A DNA stretch of 64,000 nt from Eopsaltria australis (lineage: Eukaryota > Chordata > Aves > Passeriformes > Petroicidae), in NCBI GenBank assembly GCA_034509425.1, contig JAVTVJ010000001.1, positions 8,646,001 to 8,710,000 on the forward strand. The letters are read 5' to 3'. Below the pieces are notes generated by a model. It searched no databases. It had not been told where the DNA came from and was given only the letters and a program-made list of their open reading frames with translations. The position numbers and the translations under genes are program-made. Numbering within the stretch: the first letter of the stretch is position 1; every line of letters starts with the position of its first letter. Of the stretch, positions 13,392-25,640 are shown one piece after another.

Positions 13392-16300
13392 CAGACACAA
13401 CTGGGAAAAACATTGTAAAAAAGTTTTACAAAGCCTGTGAAAAAAAGCAGGCAGCTTCTTCTGAAAACAAGCTGCACAATGGTTATCATGCATGAACTGT
13501 ACTGGTGCACATCTAACAATGTGCAGGTTCTGTGGGCAGATCCCTCCCTTGCCCTTTCAACAAATGTTATCATTTCCCAGGGAGCGTTATCTTTGCTGCA
13601 ATCTGCACCTTCTCCACACAGACAGCTCTCCTGTCCGCAAGGAGCATGTGCAGTGCCATTTCGGATACTGTCCCATGTCCTTTCCTTCACATCTATTGAC
13701 AGATCTGAACTTTGCTGTTATCTCAAGTAGCCAACAGCAGGACCTGTCATTGAAGCAAAGAGGCTCGGTATATCTGAGCCACTATCATGCAGCCCCTTTG
13801 TTTGTCCAATGACAGTGTCTTGTGATAAATGTTTCAGAAATGACATTTGAGATGACAGCGGAGAAAAACTCTTAAGTAAGAGACTACAGCTCCCAGTGTC
13901 TCCTGAGATACACTGCTGTCAGTAAAGGAGAAATATTTACGAAAATATTAGAATGCAGGTGGGCCAAAATGAATGTATTACAGACGACAAGACCCTTCCA
14001 ATTAAATTTATATTAAGAAGTCACAGCAATAAAAAAACTGCATAGCTTCACAAGATGAGATAGGATTTACTTTGTCAAGAAGATTTAGGGAACTTCTAAA
14101 GCCAATGGTAAATTTTGGATTGGGAGGAAGGTCTGTGATATGATTTTACAGGAAAAAAAGAAAGAAACCCATACAAAGTTAAAGATGGGAGAAGTAGAAG
14201 AATAAAGTCATTTATCAAAGATGTATTGGAGTACAGAAGCTGACTAAGAGCATAGGCACACAGAATGTAAGATTTGTTCATGTTCTCCTGGCATAGGTAG
14301 AGTATGAGGTATAACTGTGTTGTCCCATAAGGTCAACCCATAATTTAATCCTAACTGTTGCTTTAACATCTAATTTGGCTTTTCCTAAAATAAATACATG
14401 GCAAATTCCAATGTGAAACGTCTATTATGTGTGGTAAATGGGAAAATACTTTGGACAGCTAACAACTCATACACTGATGTTTATTTCTGTTGTTTCTTTT
14501 TTTTTTTCCATCAAGTTTATACACAATGCTGCAATTAGCTGATCATTCTGGCATTAATAATCTGTTTGTACATTACCTTATTTTTAGCACACAGGAATTG
14601 TAGATTCCAACCACATTTTTGAAAAATTGTATGAACAGGAGAAGTTAACCTAAAGTAGAAATAACACGTTAATTAAGAATTGTAATAGTAATGGAAATCA
14701 GGGAAAACTGGAGAGGAGGTAATGGAAAATCAGCTTCCAAAAATTGTAGAACGTTACAATTCTATTTGCATATGATACCTCAAATTCCTTGGCAGAGGTT
14801 AATAAGAGAGAGAAAAGCTATGATAATTGATGTCAGTCATGGACAAGATTTCTAAGCAAGAAAAATAAGAAAAAAAGTTCTCCTGAAGGGCAGATTAAAA
14901 AAAAAAAAATTAACATTGCAACCTGGACAAAGAAAAAAGAACTTCTCACAGTCCCTGTAGAGAATGAGTACAGAAAGAGAGAGCAGCTATACTAAGGAAA
15001 GGAACAAAAGAATCTCCCTAGAGCGGCACAGACCAAAGTTAAGAAAGGCCAAGTTAACTGAGACATTGTGGTGGCTGATGAGAAACCTGATTATTTAATA
15101 TGCTTAATATAGGTTCTTCTTTCTTTTTGTATTTTATTTTAAATCTGTTTCCAAATTTTTGGCTAAATATTCAGTTTGTGCTTGTAACAACTTGCACGTT
15201 TTCTATCAGCTTCTCTGATAAGACTGAGCAACCAATGAAACCCTTTAGGACTTCCTGCTGTATCAACTGATCTGGCCTACTGAGGCAGCATCTACCACCC
15301 CCAGTGAAATGCAGGGTGAGCAAGCATAGGGTGCACTTATGTCTAAAGGGGCTGAGATTTAGGGTTTGTGGACTGCACACATCTGGCTGTAGATAAAGAC
15401 TTTACCATCTGAGAATATGCACACATATGCATGCATATTCTGCCAGGTTGTCCCTGGTGAGTCATTGTCTTAATTTTTTGTCAAAGCACACTTCTCCAAA
15501 TTGAATTTTATTTTAAGATATGGAGAGATGAAGAATTACCCATATACAAGTGCTGTCCATATACCTGTGCCTTATTTCAGCATCTATTTAAGAGTTTTTC
15601 TTACCCTTGCCTTTATTCCAGTAAAATTGCATTTCTGTTAAAAGACATCTCAGTATTGCTTTCCCCAAGATATGGTCCAAATCACTCTATCACTGCAATG
15701 TGTTTCCCAGAGCTTTCATGACACATTTCTTTAAAATACTCCCCTGGACTTATGTTTTTCCAGTGGTCTTTCTGTAAAGTGCTGTGGAAACGTGGTAGCC
15801 CCTGGCTAGAGCAGACTCCCACAGGAGGCAGTTGGGCCATCACACCAGCCACCTCAGAGAGTAAAAAAAGGAAGATAAGAAGGTGTTAAAAGAATGTCCT
15901 TCTTCCCTCCCTGACACTTTTGCAGGGGCTTGATGTGCAAAACAGAGTGATTTATGTCCCAGTCTGTTGAACTGGTGAGTACCCTGAGCTTGAAAGTCAC
16001 CTCCAGTGGAGCTATTCCTTGTTGTTGATGAAGCCTACTTGCTCTGGAGAAACAATAGATCTTTACCTAGTGTCATTATGGAAAATGTCAGGCACAGCAG
16101 TGGCCACAGAAGGGAGCAGATTTAAGATCAAGGTCATCTAGAAATGACAGCCAGATCAACAGTCCATTCAGGTTTATATGCTAACTATATTTATTCCAAC
16201 AGGGTGGACATTTGCATGGGCATCCTGTATTGCTTTGCTCTTAATGAATATTCTGCATGCAGAGTCACTACAGGATCAGCCACTTTTATCAGTCTGAAAA

Positions 16301-17020
16301 ATAATGTACTTTATGTCCTTTATTCCTCATTTTCTTTTTTGTTTGCATGTTACATAGCCAAGCACAATTTGTGTTCTGGGAAAACAGTATGTTTTCTGTT
16401 CTGTCAAAAGCAAAACCATTTCTGAACTATCAACAATGAAAAAAGGGAGACAGAGAGAGAAAAAGAGCACACATGAGGAGGTAAAGACTGAAATATGTGA
16501 ACACCATAAAAAAATATCTGTCTTCTTACAAACAATAAAAGAGAATATTGCCAAACATTCCTTACATTAAAAAGTCTACATCTTTTGGATGCAGGGACAG
16601 CCTGATGAATTTTACTCCATAAAGCAGCAGTCTGCAAATGGATAAGAGCCTGAAAATTAGATGAAAGAGTTTCTTCCACCATATTAGAACTCCTACAAGA
16701 AACACTTTACTGTCATGGCTCATCTCATTAATCTAGTATATATGCTGCATTAATATTTTTTTCTCTTACTGTGCAAAACTGATGAGATTCTATCTTTTCT
16801 AGTGATTTAGCAGTGCAATTGTGAAATTATTTTGTAACCATGAAATGGTTCAATTTCAGATTTCTGTTGTACTAGGAAGGCAATGTCTAGTTATTACACT
16901 GACTTTCAGCAAGGGAAAAAATGGAATTAGGTGAAATGCTAATTTATTGTTTTGTAAAAACAATTTTTTTTTCCCTATTCCGTGTCAAAATAAACCAAAC
17001 AATGTTTTCATGATAGACTA
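13392..17020. other. AT-rich non-coding DNA
   Basis: No gene or recognisable transposon. The overlapping plus-strand frames at 13437-13812 (97 and 106 codons) and the minus-strand frame at 13343-13690 all span the same stretch, which is the pattern of a chance stop-poor region. A nested palindrome occurs at 15412-15441. Confidence 0.55.
15412..15441. repeat. Nested palindromes with octamer-like core
   Basis: AGAATATGC (15412-15420) is the reverse complement of GCATATTCT (15433-15441). Inside lies the perfect 14-base palindrome ATATGCATGCATAT (15425-15438). The core ATGCATAT is one base from the POU octamer ATGCAAAT. It may be chance in AT-rich DNA. Confidence 0.5.
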
Positions 17021-17040
17021 GGGGTGGGGAAGGGAGGGGG
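17021..17040 (+). other. Canonical G-quadruplex motif
   Basis: Four runs of at least three G are separated by loops of one, two and one bases: GGGG-T-GGGG-AA-GGG-A-GGGGG. This meets the usual G3+N1-7 definition on the plus strand and stands alone in AT-rich surroundings. Folding in the cell is not shown by the sequence. Confidence 0.85.
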
Positions 17041-18599
17041 AATGACAACTTAAGCAGGCACATGGCATTTGGAATATTGTTCTATATACAATTCATTAAT
17101 GTCCTTTAAGAAATCATGAGTTGCCGTTAAAAATATAATACTAAGAAATTGACTGGGATATATATATTTATACATATAAATATAATTTTATCTTTGTGAC
17201 TCAAATTAATTTGTATTTTAGTCCTAATGATTTATCTTGACCCCAACAGGATCAAAGCATTTCTGTGAGACTTATAGCATGAAATTTTTGAATTTTGCCT
17301 ACAGTTGTATTTTGGGATGCCTGTATAGCTGATTAAGAAATATCAGCTTCTTCTATTTTATGAAACAGGGTTTATATTCTTGTCTGTTCAAAAATCAAAA
17401 TTTCTAATCATTGAACCTTTTATGTCAAGAAAACAAAATTTGGTCTTCCAGTACCAGTAGGAAATCGCTAGTTTGAATTGAAACTCGTCTTTCGCCTGCA
17501 ACATGGAAAGTAGAGCAGGGCAATGACAGCGCTTATGCACAGCAAGACTTGAGAGGCAACAAAGAGCTTTTCAAACTCATTTATTCGGTTGACAATTCTT
17601 TTAGCAAATGATGCAGCTGCACAGATTTTTGAGGGGGGGAAGATGGTGCAGCAAAAAAAAGGTCAATGAGGACTGTAACCAACTGCTGAGCTTTATCCAG
17701 TGATAAACAAGGAGATATTGATTCTCAGGAGGGAAAACAGCATTCTCATTTGATTACAGTGTTGCAAAAAACTTTCCCCATAAGGTTTACTGAGATCCAG
17801 GATCAAAAACTCATTATTTTCCATAATTTATTTTTGTTTGAGGATTTTTCAAATGTCTTCTAAAGAGGACCCCCTCTAGGTAAAGCTTTCTTCATGTCTG
17901 AAGCTAGATTAGCGATAAAAAAATGAAAAATAATGTTTTCTGCAAGGGAACATGATACAAATATTTCCATAATGAATATAAACTATGCTAGGCTTTATTA
18001 CATTCAGGTTTCTTTTCCTGACCTTAGGGAAAAGTACATGACAGCTGAACCAAAGCTTTCTCTAGGAATTGGAGCATTATTTTTATGACATTGAGTGCTT
18101 TGATACAGGATTTCTGAAGCCAGTACCATTTAGAAATCACATAGGACTTGCCAATTTCCTTCCTCCTTCCATGTGCACTGGCTGAAATTCCAACAGGTAG
18201 ACTTAATGTCGGTTTACCCTGTAGAGGCTGAGATGTCTGACAGAATTTGGTTGTCTCGGAGTACACGCACAATGTATATAGTACTATTATGCATTAATAA
18301 ATGCTCTAGCCATACTAGCACAGTACCCACACAACCTGTACTAAGGACTAGGCCTTGCTAATGAGGGTCTCCTCATCCTACTACTTCAAGATCTGTCGTG
18401 GGAATTCAAGCATGTTTTGCCGTGTCCATTGTGATTACTCACACCTCAGTGGAGACCAACTGTCATTCTGCAGGTGAAATACATGTTTGAATCTGGAGTA
18501 TGTTTTTCTGAGATGAAGAAGACAGATAGTATTTCATACAGAAGTAAGCCCATTTGGGGATTTCTATTTCACCAATAATATACAAAACATGTGGGATTA

Positions 18600-18634
18600 A
18601 AGAAAAGAAAAAAAACAAAACAAAAAAAACAACA
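18600..18634. repeat. A-rich low-complexity tract
   Basis: A interspersed with single G or C, reading as (AAAAC)n-like sequence. No parent element was recognised. Confidence 0.8.
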
Positions 18635-19147
18635 GGACACAGCTCATCCATTATCGTTCTTAGTTGTTGAAAAAACTTTAGTCCTCTTACAATAATCCCA
18701 ATTTTCTGCCTCTAAAATAAACTGATATCATGTGACTCCACAAGAAACCAATTTTAATGGAAAAGGCACAAGGTAACTTTCCTCCAGCTGTGATTTGTTC
18801 CTCTTTACCTGATCTGCTACAGCTATTTCCAGGGTCTCACTGTAAGCCAGTCCATCCTACAAGTAGTGATAGGATGAAAGTAATTCCATTGTTTCTAGGG
18901 TAGTTTTTAATCTGCTTCATTCCAAAGATCCCCATCACAACACTGCCAAGGAAGCAGCTAGCACGTAGGAGGCAGTGAATGAGGATGCAAAGGTAGAGAC
19001 TGATTAAGATGGCCTAGTCCCCATATGCTGTACTCCATGCAGAAGTGGGAGAAGCTGCTGCAGGATTTCCATGAAAGGGAACAGGAACTGAGACACTACC
19101 CAGAGCCTCCCTTATTACTTTATTCAACACATCCTTTAAGACCCTTT

Positions 19148-19204
19148 GGATATCTTCCATGATGATGGATATCTTCCATGATGATGGATATCTTCCATGA
19201 TGGA
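19148..19204. repeat. 19-bp minisatellite, about three copies
   Basis: GGATATCTTCCATGATGAT occurs at 19148-19166 and 19167-19185. A third copy at 19186-19204 differs only in its last two bases. The near identity implies recent slippage, so copy number may vary between individuals. Confidence 0.92.
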
Positions 19205-20694
19205 ATGCATCACTTGTAAAAATCTTCTGAAACTTTTCACCTAATAATTCCTGAATTAGAGCCTGTTGAATTATTTTCTTGAGGAAAGGAAGGAACTGTC
19301 GAGATTAACATTCAGTTAAAGGTGAAGAAATTAATGCATTGCATTCATTGTTCTGCTTGGAATCAGAATATCTTCTTGCCTTGGCTTCCCTGGTGATTAC
19401 TATAACTGGCAATTTATTACAAACTTTTAGTACTTCTGTGCTCCTATGCATCTTGACCTTCAATCAGAATTTCAGATATAATTAAATGCTTCATAAAAAC
19501 AATTCAAATATTATCTTTAGCCTCAATTGGGGCCCTACCAGTTATTTTGGCAATCCTATAAGGGAAGAACTGCTTTCTGAAAGTGACTTTACCAGGGTGA
19601 ATTTAAAAGTGGCCAAAATAGGGAAACATAGAACAGTTCATGTTGAGGTAGAACACATAGCAGAAAGAAAAAAGTCACTGCCATCAAATCCCTCATAATA
19701 TTACCACTACACATCAGCATGTGTTTGACCTCTGTATGCTGTTGTGTAAAACATAAGCATAAAAAAACCCTAGCTGTGAATATCCCACCATATTTGCAGC
19801 AATTTTTATTCAATTTTCACAGTACTAAATTTTTGAGCAGTCAGACTTGATTTTAAAATAAAAGGTTCTGAGGTCATGAACCAGAGGAAGCAATACATGA
19901 AAAAATGCTCAGAAGTACAGCAGTATAAATGGCCTTTAGGTATTTTTCTGAAACTCTGCTTTATCCATTGGAAATCTCATTTGAAAAATGGCATGTTTTG
20001 TGTGTCTGCCATTCTCAAATATCACATAGAATTCAATACACCATCATATAAAGAGCAGATCAACATGTGTCTTACCTGTCAGCCCCATCAAGTCCTTCAT
20101 CCAGTTTTATCACTGCTGCTGTTGAGTCAATGTGTGAAAACAGGAAGAGCATGAGTTCATTCATGCATGGGCTAGATGGTTATGCTGTGACAATGCTTTC
20201 TTCAGCTTAAAGCCAACTATTCATCACAAATTCTTTCCTTGGTTCCTACAGGTAGAGGGCTTCTTCCATGCTTGGTGCCTGCTCTTGTCTTTGTTGCAGA
20301 AAATGAACATTTTTGAATAATAAAATATAAATACTAGTCAGGTCCACTAAGCTCTCTGAAGAGTAACACTGTGATTCAATTATTTTTTGGAACCTTTGTT
20401 ATACCCAAGATTCTGCCCAATTTCCTAGCTCAGTTAGCCTTTCCCAGGAAAGGGAAAGACAGATGTTTTCAGAGACTCAACAAACTCTATACTAAACAGT
20501 GAACATTTTTAAACCAATAAGTGTCTTCAGTAAGATGCAAACCCTAGACAAAATGTCTGGCTATAAAAAGATATATTTACATATATTTTAATGGCATTTA
20601 AAATAATTAAAGCAAGAGCACTCATTTATTCAATCAGTCTCAATTTAGGTACATGCATGTTTTGTGAAAATAGTTTTAATTTTTTACATTTTTA

Positions 20695-20708
20695 CCAATA
20701 GATGGTGC
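20695..20708 (+). promoter_or_regulatory. CTCF-like core motif
   Basis: CCAATAGATGGTGC matches the vertebrate CTCF core CCASYAGRKGGCRS at 12 of 14 positions. The mismatches are A for S at position 4 and T for C at position 12. It sits in AT-rich DNA with no repeat nearby. A motif match alone predicts binding poorly. Confidence 0.25.
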
Positions 20709-21889
20709 TAGCAATTTCTGCATTTAGTTAAATATCTGCACCCATTTTACTCAGCTCAGACCCATAACAATCCTCTGAAACTACTAGAGAGAAACAGTCT
20801 ATCCTTGTGCCAATTAAAGCAGGAAATGCCAGTTCACCATATTCAACATTTTACATATTGAAAAGGCTAGTAGAGCAGCAAAAAGCCATCGGTAGCTACC
20901 CACTGCAGAACACATGCAGTATGCAAATGAGAAATCTGCTGTTCTCACTCCTCCAATGTATTTTCAAGATTTCTGGAATAGTCACATCATGTTTTGCTGT
21001 CATTAGGGTGAATACTTTTAGTAAAAAGGATGCTGACATCAGTCACATTACCTCCTCCATCAGTTTTCTACAGAGCACAGTGGAAACTGAATGCCTTCAG
21101 CACAAATCCTGCCAAGTTTTTGTGCACATGCCTCACTTTATGCACTGCGAATAGTTCTACAAAGTCAATCAAGATGTTCATGGAATGTAAAGTTAAGTAA
21201 ATCTGACAGTGTCCGTGACTTATATGGAATGTTTGGAGTACTTGGAATTGAATGTAGTGGCTCTTCATGGAAATGGTAAGATGTCCTCTGCAGCCATTAG
21301 GAGGATGCATCCAGAATGGAACATATTTTTATAATAACCCTTCTATTCTAGTCATTTATAAATTTCGCATTCAAAATTAGCTGTTTAAATATTTCAGTTC
21401 TGTGGATCAGATTGTGTTGTACATGCTCACAGAAAGTATGTTCAAGGTCACTACAAGTGCATCTTAAAAAAAAAAGGATGGATAAGAACAGGTAAAACCA
21501 ATCTTCTTCTCTGCATTTCCAATTTCCTCTAGAATTCTGGTATCTGAAAAAAAAAACTGAAGAATGTTTCCAATATCTCATTGTCATCAGCTTTATTTTT
21601 CTTATTACTTAGAGACATTCTCAAAATATTTTGAGGTAATTGAAACGCTGTTGCTCTTCAGAGCGAAGTTGTAGCCCTGTGCTCTCCAGTTCATTTCCAC
21701 ATGCAGTACACTCTTCAGTGTGAACTGGCTTTACACAGCATGGAAGTAAGCTCCCTGGAATAAGAGATTTTCACTAAGAGGTTGCAGCTTACAGACTTTG
21801 AGCTCTTGGGGATTACAGTTACCTGCAATTTCCTTTTATGACCTCCACTGGCTTTGGGGATCATAAAAAGCAATTGCAGACTTCCACTA

Positions 21890-22100
21890 TCTATACATGT
21901 ATCTATATATATATGTGTGTGTGTGTATGTGATATATGTATAAAGTATCTTATATACTGTTATATATTTTATTACATATATTTTATTATATATTAGATTG
22001 TAATTTAAATTATATGATTTGCAATATTTTGTTATAATACATTATTTTACATTTATATATATGTATGAGTATGTAATGTATATGTGTATAAAACATCAAG
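21890..22100. repeat. AT-rich simple repeat with (TG)n core
   Basis: The tract runs from ATACATGTATCTATATATAT through a TG run (about 21913-21931) into a long imperfect TATA/ATTT stretch. It is a compound microsatellite with degenerate edges. Confidence 0.85.
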
Positions 22101-23294
22101 AAGCATATATGCATACATGACCTAGGTTTTTAGATTTGGATATGTCTATTATACATGTTATATGTATTGCATTATGAAGTAAAGAATATTATATTCCTTC
22201 TTCTCTATATTTAAGAGACAAACACCCTCTGGGAACATGTAGTCAGCAGCTCATGTAACTTTCTGCTGTTATAGCTCCATGCCTACTTGTTATTTAATTT
22301 ATCAAGGCATTATTATGTTTATAGTAAGTATAAGGGAAATGTGAATTAGCTTTTTTCCATTAAAAGAATCACAAATCTGAAAAGCTCACTCTAGAAATTT
22401 CTGTCACTTTCATTAAACACTGACATAATGGAAAATGCTTTGGGAGAGGGAAATGTGTTCTTTCAAACACCAAAAAATAATTAATATGGCCAAAAAGCCT
22501 ACAATAATTTACATTGTATTCTCTGTTTCCTCCTGTATCTTTTCTTTAGCAAGCCAGGCATTATTGCATGAGCCTTGTTCAGAAATGTCTGTGCCTGTAA
22601 ATGAATTGGTATGTTCTGAATCTCCCTGGACATGCTGATTTATCTTTCTGGATTATGTCAAAGACCCATGCATTCTTCAGATAGTTTGGGAGGCCCATTT
22701 CCACGGTCATTATTGCTTCCTCATGTACAGGACCAGTGATCATAGCAATACCTCGATATTTTCAGCTATACTTCTGTAATGCAGAATTTTTATTAAAAAA
22801 GCTAATCCATCAGCCCATTCCTTCTGTCTCACAAGTTGCCTTACAGAAGATCCCTGAGAAGTGTCAGTTGCTTCTGCTCACCATGGATAATGAACGAGAC
22901 TCCTGAGCTACTTGTGGAAGAACATGGTGTTGTGAAAAAAGTTGATTCCTCCTTCTTTACATGTTTAAGACCTTAATCTTCATTCAATGAAGTTATGTCT
23001 CCTTAATAGTATACAAATATTTATCCCTCAACTGGAACCTTGTTACCTTTTCTCACCAAACTGCAAACATTAAATTTGCTCTCCCATGAAGTTGTGTTGT
23101 TTCCCCTTTGTAGAGAGAGAGAGCACATAAAGAGTGACTTCAATTATTGTAGGTTGCATGGTGATCCAACATGGATCAAAATAACTGCTCACACACAAAA
23201 ATTAAAATCAGGTCTCTCAGCGGTATCTATATTCAGATCCTTAATTATGGAACAAATTATATGAATGGAATATAAACTCTGCAACTCCTCTGTG
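22101..23294. other. AT-rich non-coding DNA
   Basis: No gene or named repeat is visible. The open frames of 67 and 74 codons here carry no recognisable domain. Confidence 0.55.
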
Positions 23295-23517
23295 ACAGGG
23301 GAGATTTAGGTCTAGATATTAGGAGAAGATTCTTCATCCCTGAGGGGCACTGGAATAGGCTCCCCAGGGAAGTGGTCACGGAACCAAGTCTGCCAGAGTC
23401 CCAGAAGTGTTTGGACAATGCTGTCAAGCACATGGTGTTATTATTGGGGTTGTCCTGTGCAGAGCCAAATGGGTCCTTGTGGATCCTTCTAACTCAGGAT
23501 ATTCTACAATTCTATGA
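23295..23517 (+). mobile_element. CR1 LINE 3' fragment
   Basis: The segment follows the avian CR1 3' untranslated region in order. It has a GATTTAGGTCTAGATATTAGG-like start, TTCTTCATCCCTGAGGG, GGCACTGGAATAGGCTCCCC, AGGGAAGTGGT, and the terminal ATTCTACAATTCTATG, which is the CR1 3' octamer repeat. Orientation is sense on plus. The 5' body and reverse transcriptase are absent, as is usual for 5'-truncated CR1. Confidence 0.92.
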
Positions 23518-23614
23518 AAACTAAATAGATGCTTTCCAAATACTGGCTTCTGTCGCTTTTACTGTAGATTACAATAAATCCATTATTATAAACATTCTTT
23601 ACATAAAAATGCAA

Positions 23615-23666
23615 TTTTTTTAAACATTCAAACATTTTTTTTTAAACATTCAAAATTTTTTTTAAA
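23615..23666. repeat. About 20-bp T-rich tandem repeat, 2.5 copies
   Basis: The unit is a T run followed by AAACATTCAAAC. It occurs at 23615-23634 and about 23635-23655, with a partial third copy. It lies between two CR1 fragments and looks like slippage. Confidence 0.75.
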
Positions 23667-23965
23667 TACTAAAAGCTTAGTATGTCTCTGGTGATGAGTG
23701 TATGTTTACATTCTTCCAATGTTAGCTTGAGACACCTTGGAGCTTTAGGTCAGACATCCAATCTAACATTTCAGGACTGACTAAAGCTGTGTGGTTAAAA
23801 GCCACTGCTGTAAAATCTAGTTAAAAACTTAGCTGACCTCAAATAAAGGATAATTTCACCAAACAAAAAGACCCCAGAGACCCAAAGAAATATAGCACCA
23901 ATTACCACATTTTTTTCACTGCTTGGTTTTAGTGGTCAAAGTATCTTCCAAATAATTTAGTAATT

Positions 23966-24110
23966 ATAGAATCATTTGGAGTACAGGTCTGCTAGTCCAA
24001 TCCCCTGCTCAGAGTATCCTGAATGAGATCAGGTTGCTCGGAGTCTTGCCCAGTCATATCTTGAACAACTCCAAGGACAGAGATGTTAAGTCTCTTTAAC
24101 ATCAGCCTGA
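23966..24110 (-). mobile_element. CR1 LINE 3' fragment
   Basis: It begins with TAGAATCATTTGGAGTACAG, then CTAGTCCAATCCCCTGCTCAG and, further on, AACTCCAAGGACAGAGATG. This is the reverse complement of the CR1 3' untranslated region. Divergence is substantial and the right edge is approximate. It lies tail to tail with the plus-strand copy ending at 23517. Confidence 0.85.
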
Positions 24111-25443
24111 ATGAGAAAAATAAATGCTTGCAAGCTAGAGCAAGGGTGTGATCTACTCATTGAAGTTTTGAATGCAATTGCTAGCACAAGATGCTATTTT
24201 TTTTTCTGTAAAAGGTCATCTCAGAGGTGAGTTGAAGAATTTCTATGCCAAGATTCTTATTGAAGGTGTGGTGTCCAAGGCAATAAGAAGAATTAAAATC
24301 TAAGCCATTCCACATACTGACAGAGTCATACTGAGAGGGTTTGACTGGATCGAAGCATACATTTTTTCTAGCAACGGTGCAAGTGCAGTAGGTGTCTAAA
24401 TTCTAGATCAAAGTTAAACCACAATATCTGATTTCCATGCACATAATTAAAAATCAAGAAGGGTAAGAAAAAGCCTCTGTCTAACAGACTGAAGCATTCT
24501 ATTTAAGGATCTATGACTTTCATGTGAAATATTTCAAGGGTTGTCAAGGCAAAATTCAATTAACTTTAAACCACTAGTAGTATAAAAGTGTGAATAGAAG
24601 GGACACAAGCACCCAAACCGCTTTGCTATTGATCAGATTTAAAAACTGTGAACACTAAGAGAAAGCAAAAGATAGCTAGTCACAAGGCAGAGAGAGGCTG
24701 GCAGGTTTTTGTCTGGCTTGTTCAAGTGTGGTGTTGTTCTTTTTTCAGCAGATGAAACACATTCAGACATTTCCACAAAGGAAATTATATTGTATGTCAT
24801 TTTTTTTAATAAGATTAAAAGAGCTACTTTTACCACCAGTGACTGCCATTAATTGGTATGCTGCAAGGGGGCTGACACATCCCTGGATGGCACATCTATT
24901 AAGTGTAGACTGCAATCAGTAAAATAGGTTTTCCAACAAATGACTTGTCAAAGCCTTGACACAAGAATTACTTATGCTTGTAGTCAGTCACTTTTTCCCA
25001 GTTCAAATGCTCTTCTTCTGCCCCCACACTGGAATCTGAAACACAGTGAAATGTGTTTCTCCATTTTTGCTTGATTAAAGTCCTAATTCATGGAATAAAA
25101 CCAAATAAATGAGTGTCCTAGGGATAGTCCAACAGACTCAGGCTAGAAAAGCAGTGGCATAGGAATGCATCTTTCTAATTTTCTTTTCAAGGAGCTGCAG
25201 TTCCAAGTCAGTCTCAGCTTTTTTGTGGTAATAGATGTGAACAGAAAATGTCTTTCAACTGACAGCTCCACCACCAAGCTCACTAGACCAGCTTGGCTCC
25301 CTTTGATCTTCAGTCTTTCTGGAAATAAAATTCATTATCATGCTACCTAGCAGAAAGTGTACATGTTTTACCTGGATAAAATCTGGAAACATTCAGTGAC
25401 ATGGCTGCTATTCAGTGTAGATGCAAAATGTTCACTTGGGAAA
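24111..25443. other. AT-rich non-coding DNA
   Basis: Nothing recognisable. Frames of 60-65 codons on both strands are within chance expectation. Confidence 0.55.
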
Positions 25444-25640
25444 CTCTCTTCTTTTTCTTTCTTTCATTTTTTCTTTTTTTCTCTTTTCTCTTTTCTCTTT
25501 TCTCTTTTTTTCTCTTTTCTCTTTTTTCTCTTTTCTCTTTTCTTTTCTTTTCTTTTCTTTTCTTTTCTTTTCTTTTCTTTTCTTTTCTTTTCTTTTCTTA
25601 TTTTCTTTATTTTCTCTCCTTTCCTTTTATTTTAATATTT
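25444..25640. repeat. Polypyrimidine (CTTTT)n microsatellite
   Basis: Apart from a few A residues the plus strand is only C and T. The stretch 25467-25599 is an uninterrupted 133-base pyrimidine run. Its right half is a nearly perfect TTTTC array and its left half mixes TTTTCTC and TTTTTTCTC units. The mirror-like purine/pyrimidine asymmetry is the type that can form triplex (H-) DNA. The open frames here, rich in Phe, Leu and Ser, are low-complexity artefacts. Confidence 0.97.

Larger units (their letters stand above)
17041..21889. other. AT-rich non-coding DNA
   Basis: No gene supported. Small features are ATATAT runs near 17158-17185, an A-rich run at 18600-18634, a 19-bp tandem repeat at 19148-19204 and a CTCF-like match at 20695-20708. 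The longest frame (115 codons, 20807-21154 plus strand) has no recognisable domain. Confidence 0.55.
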
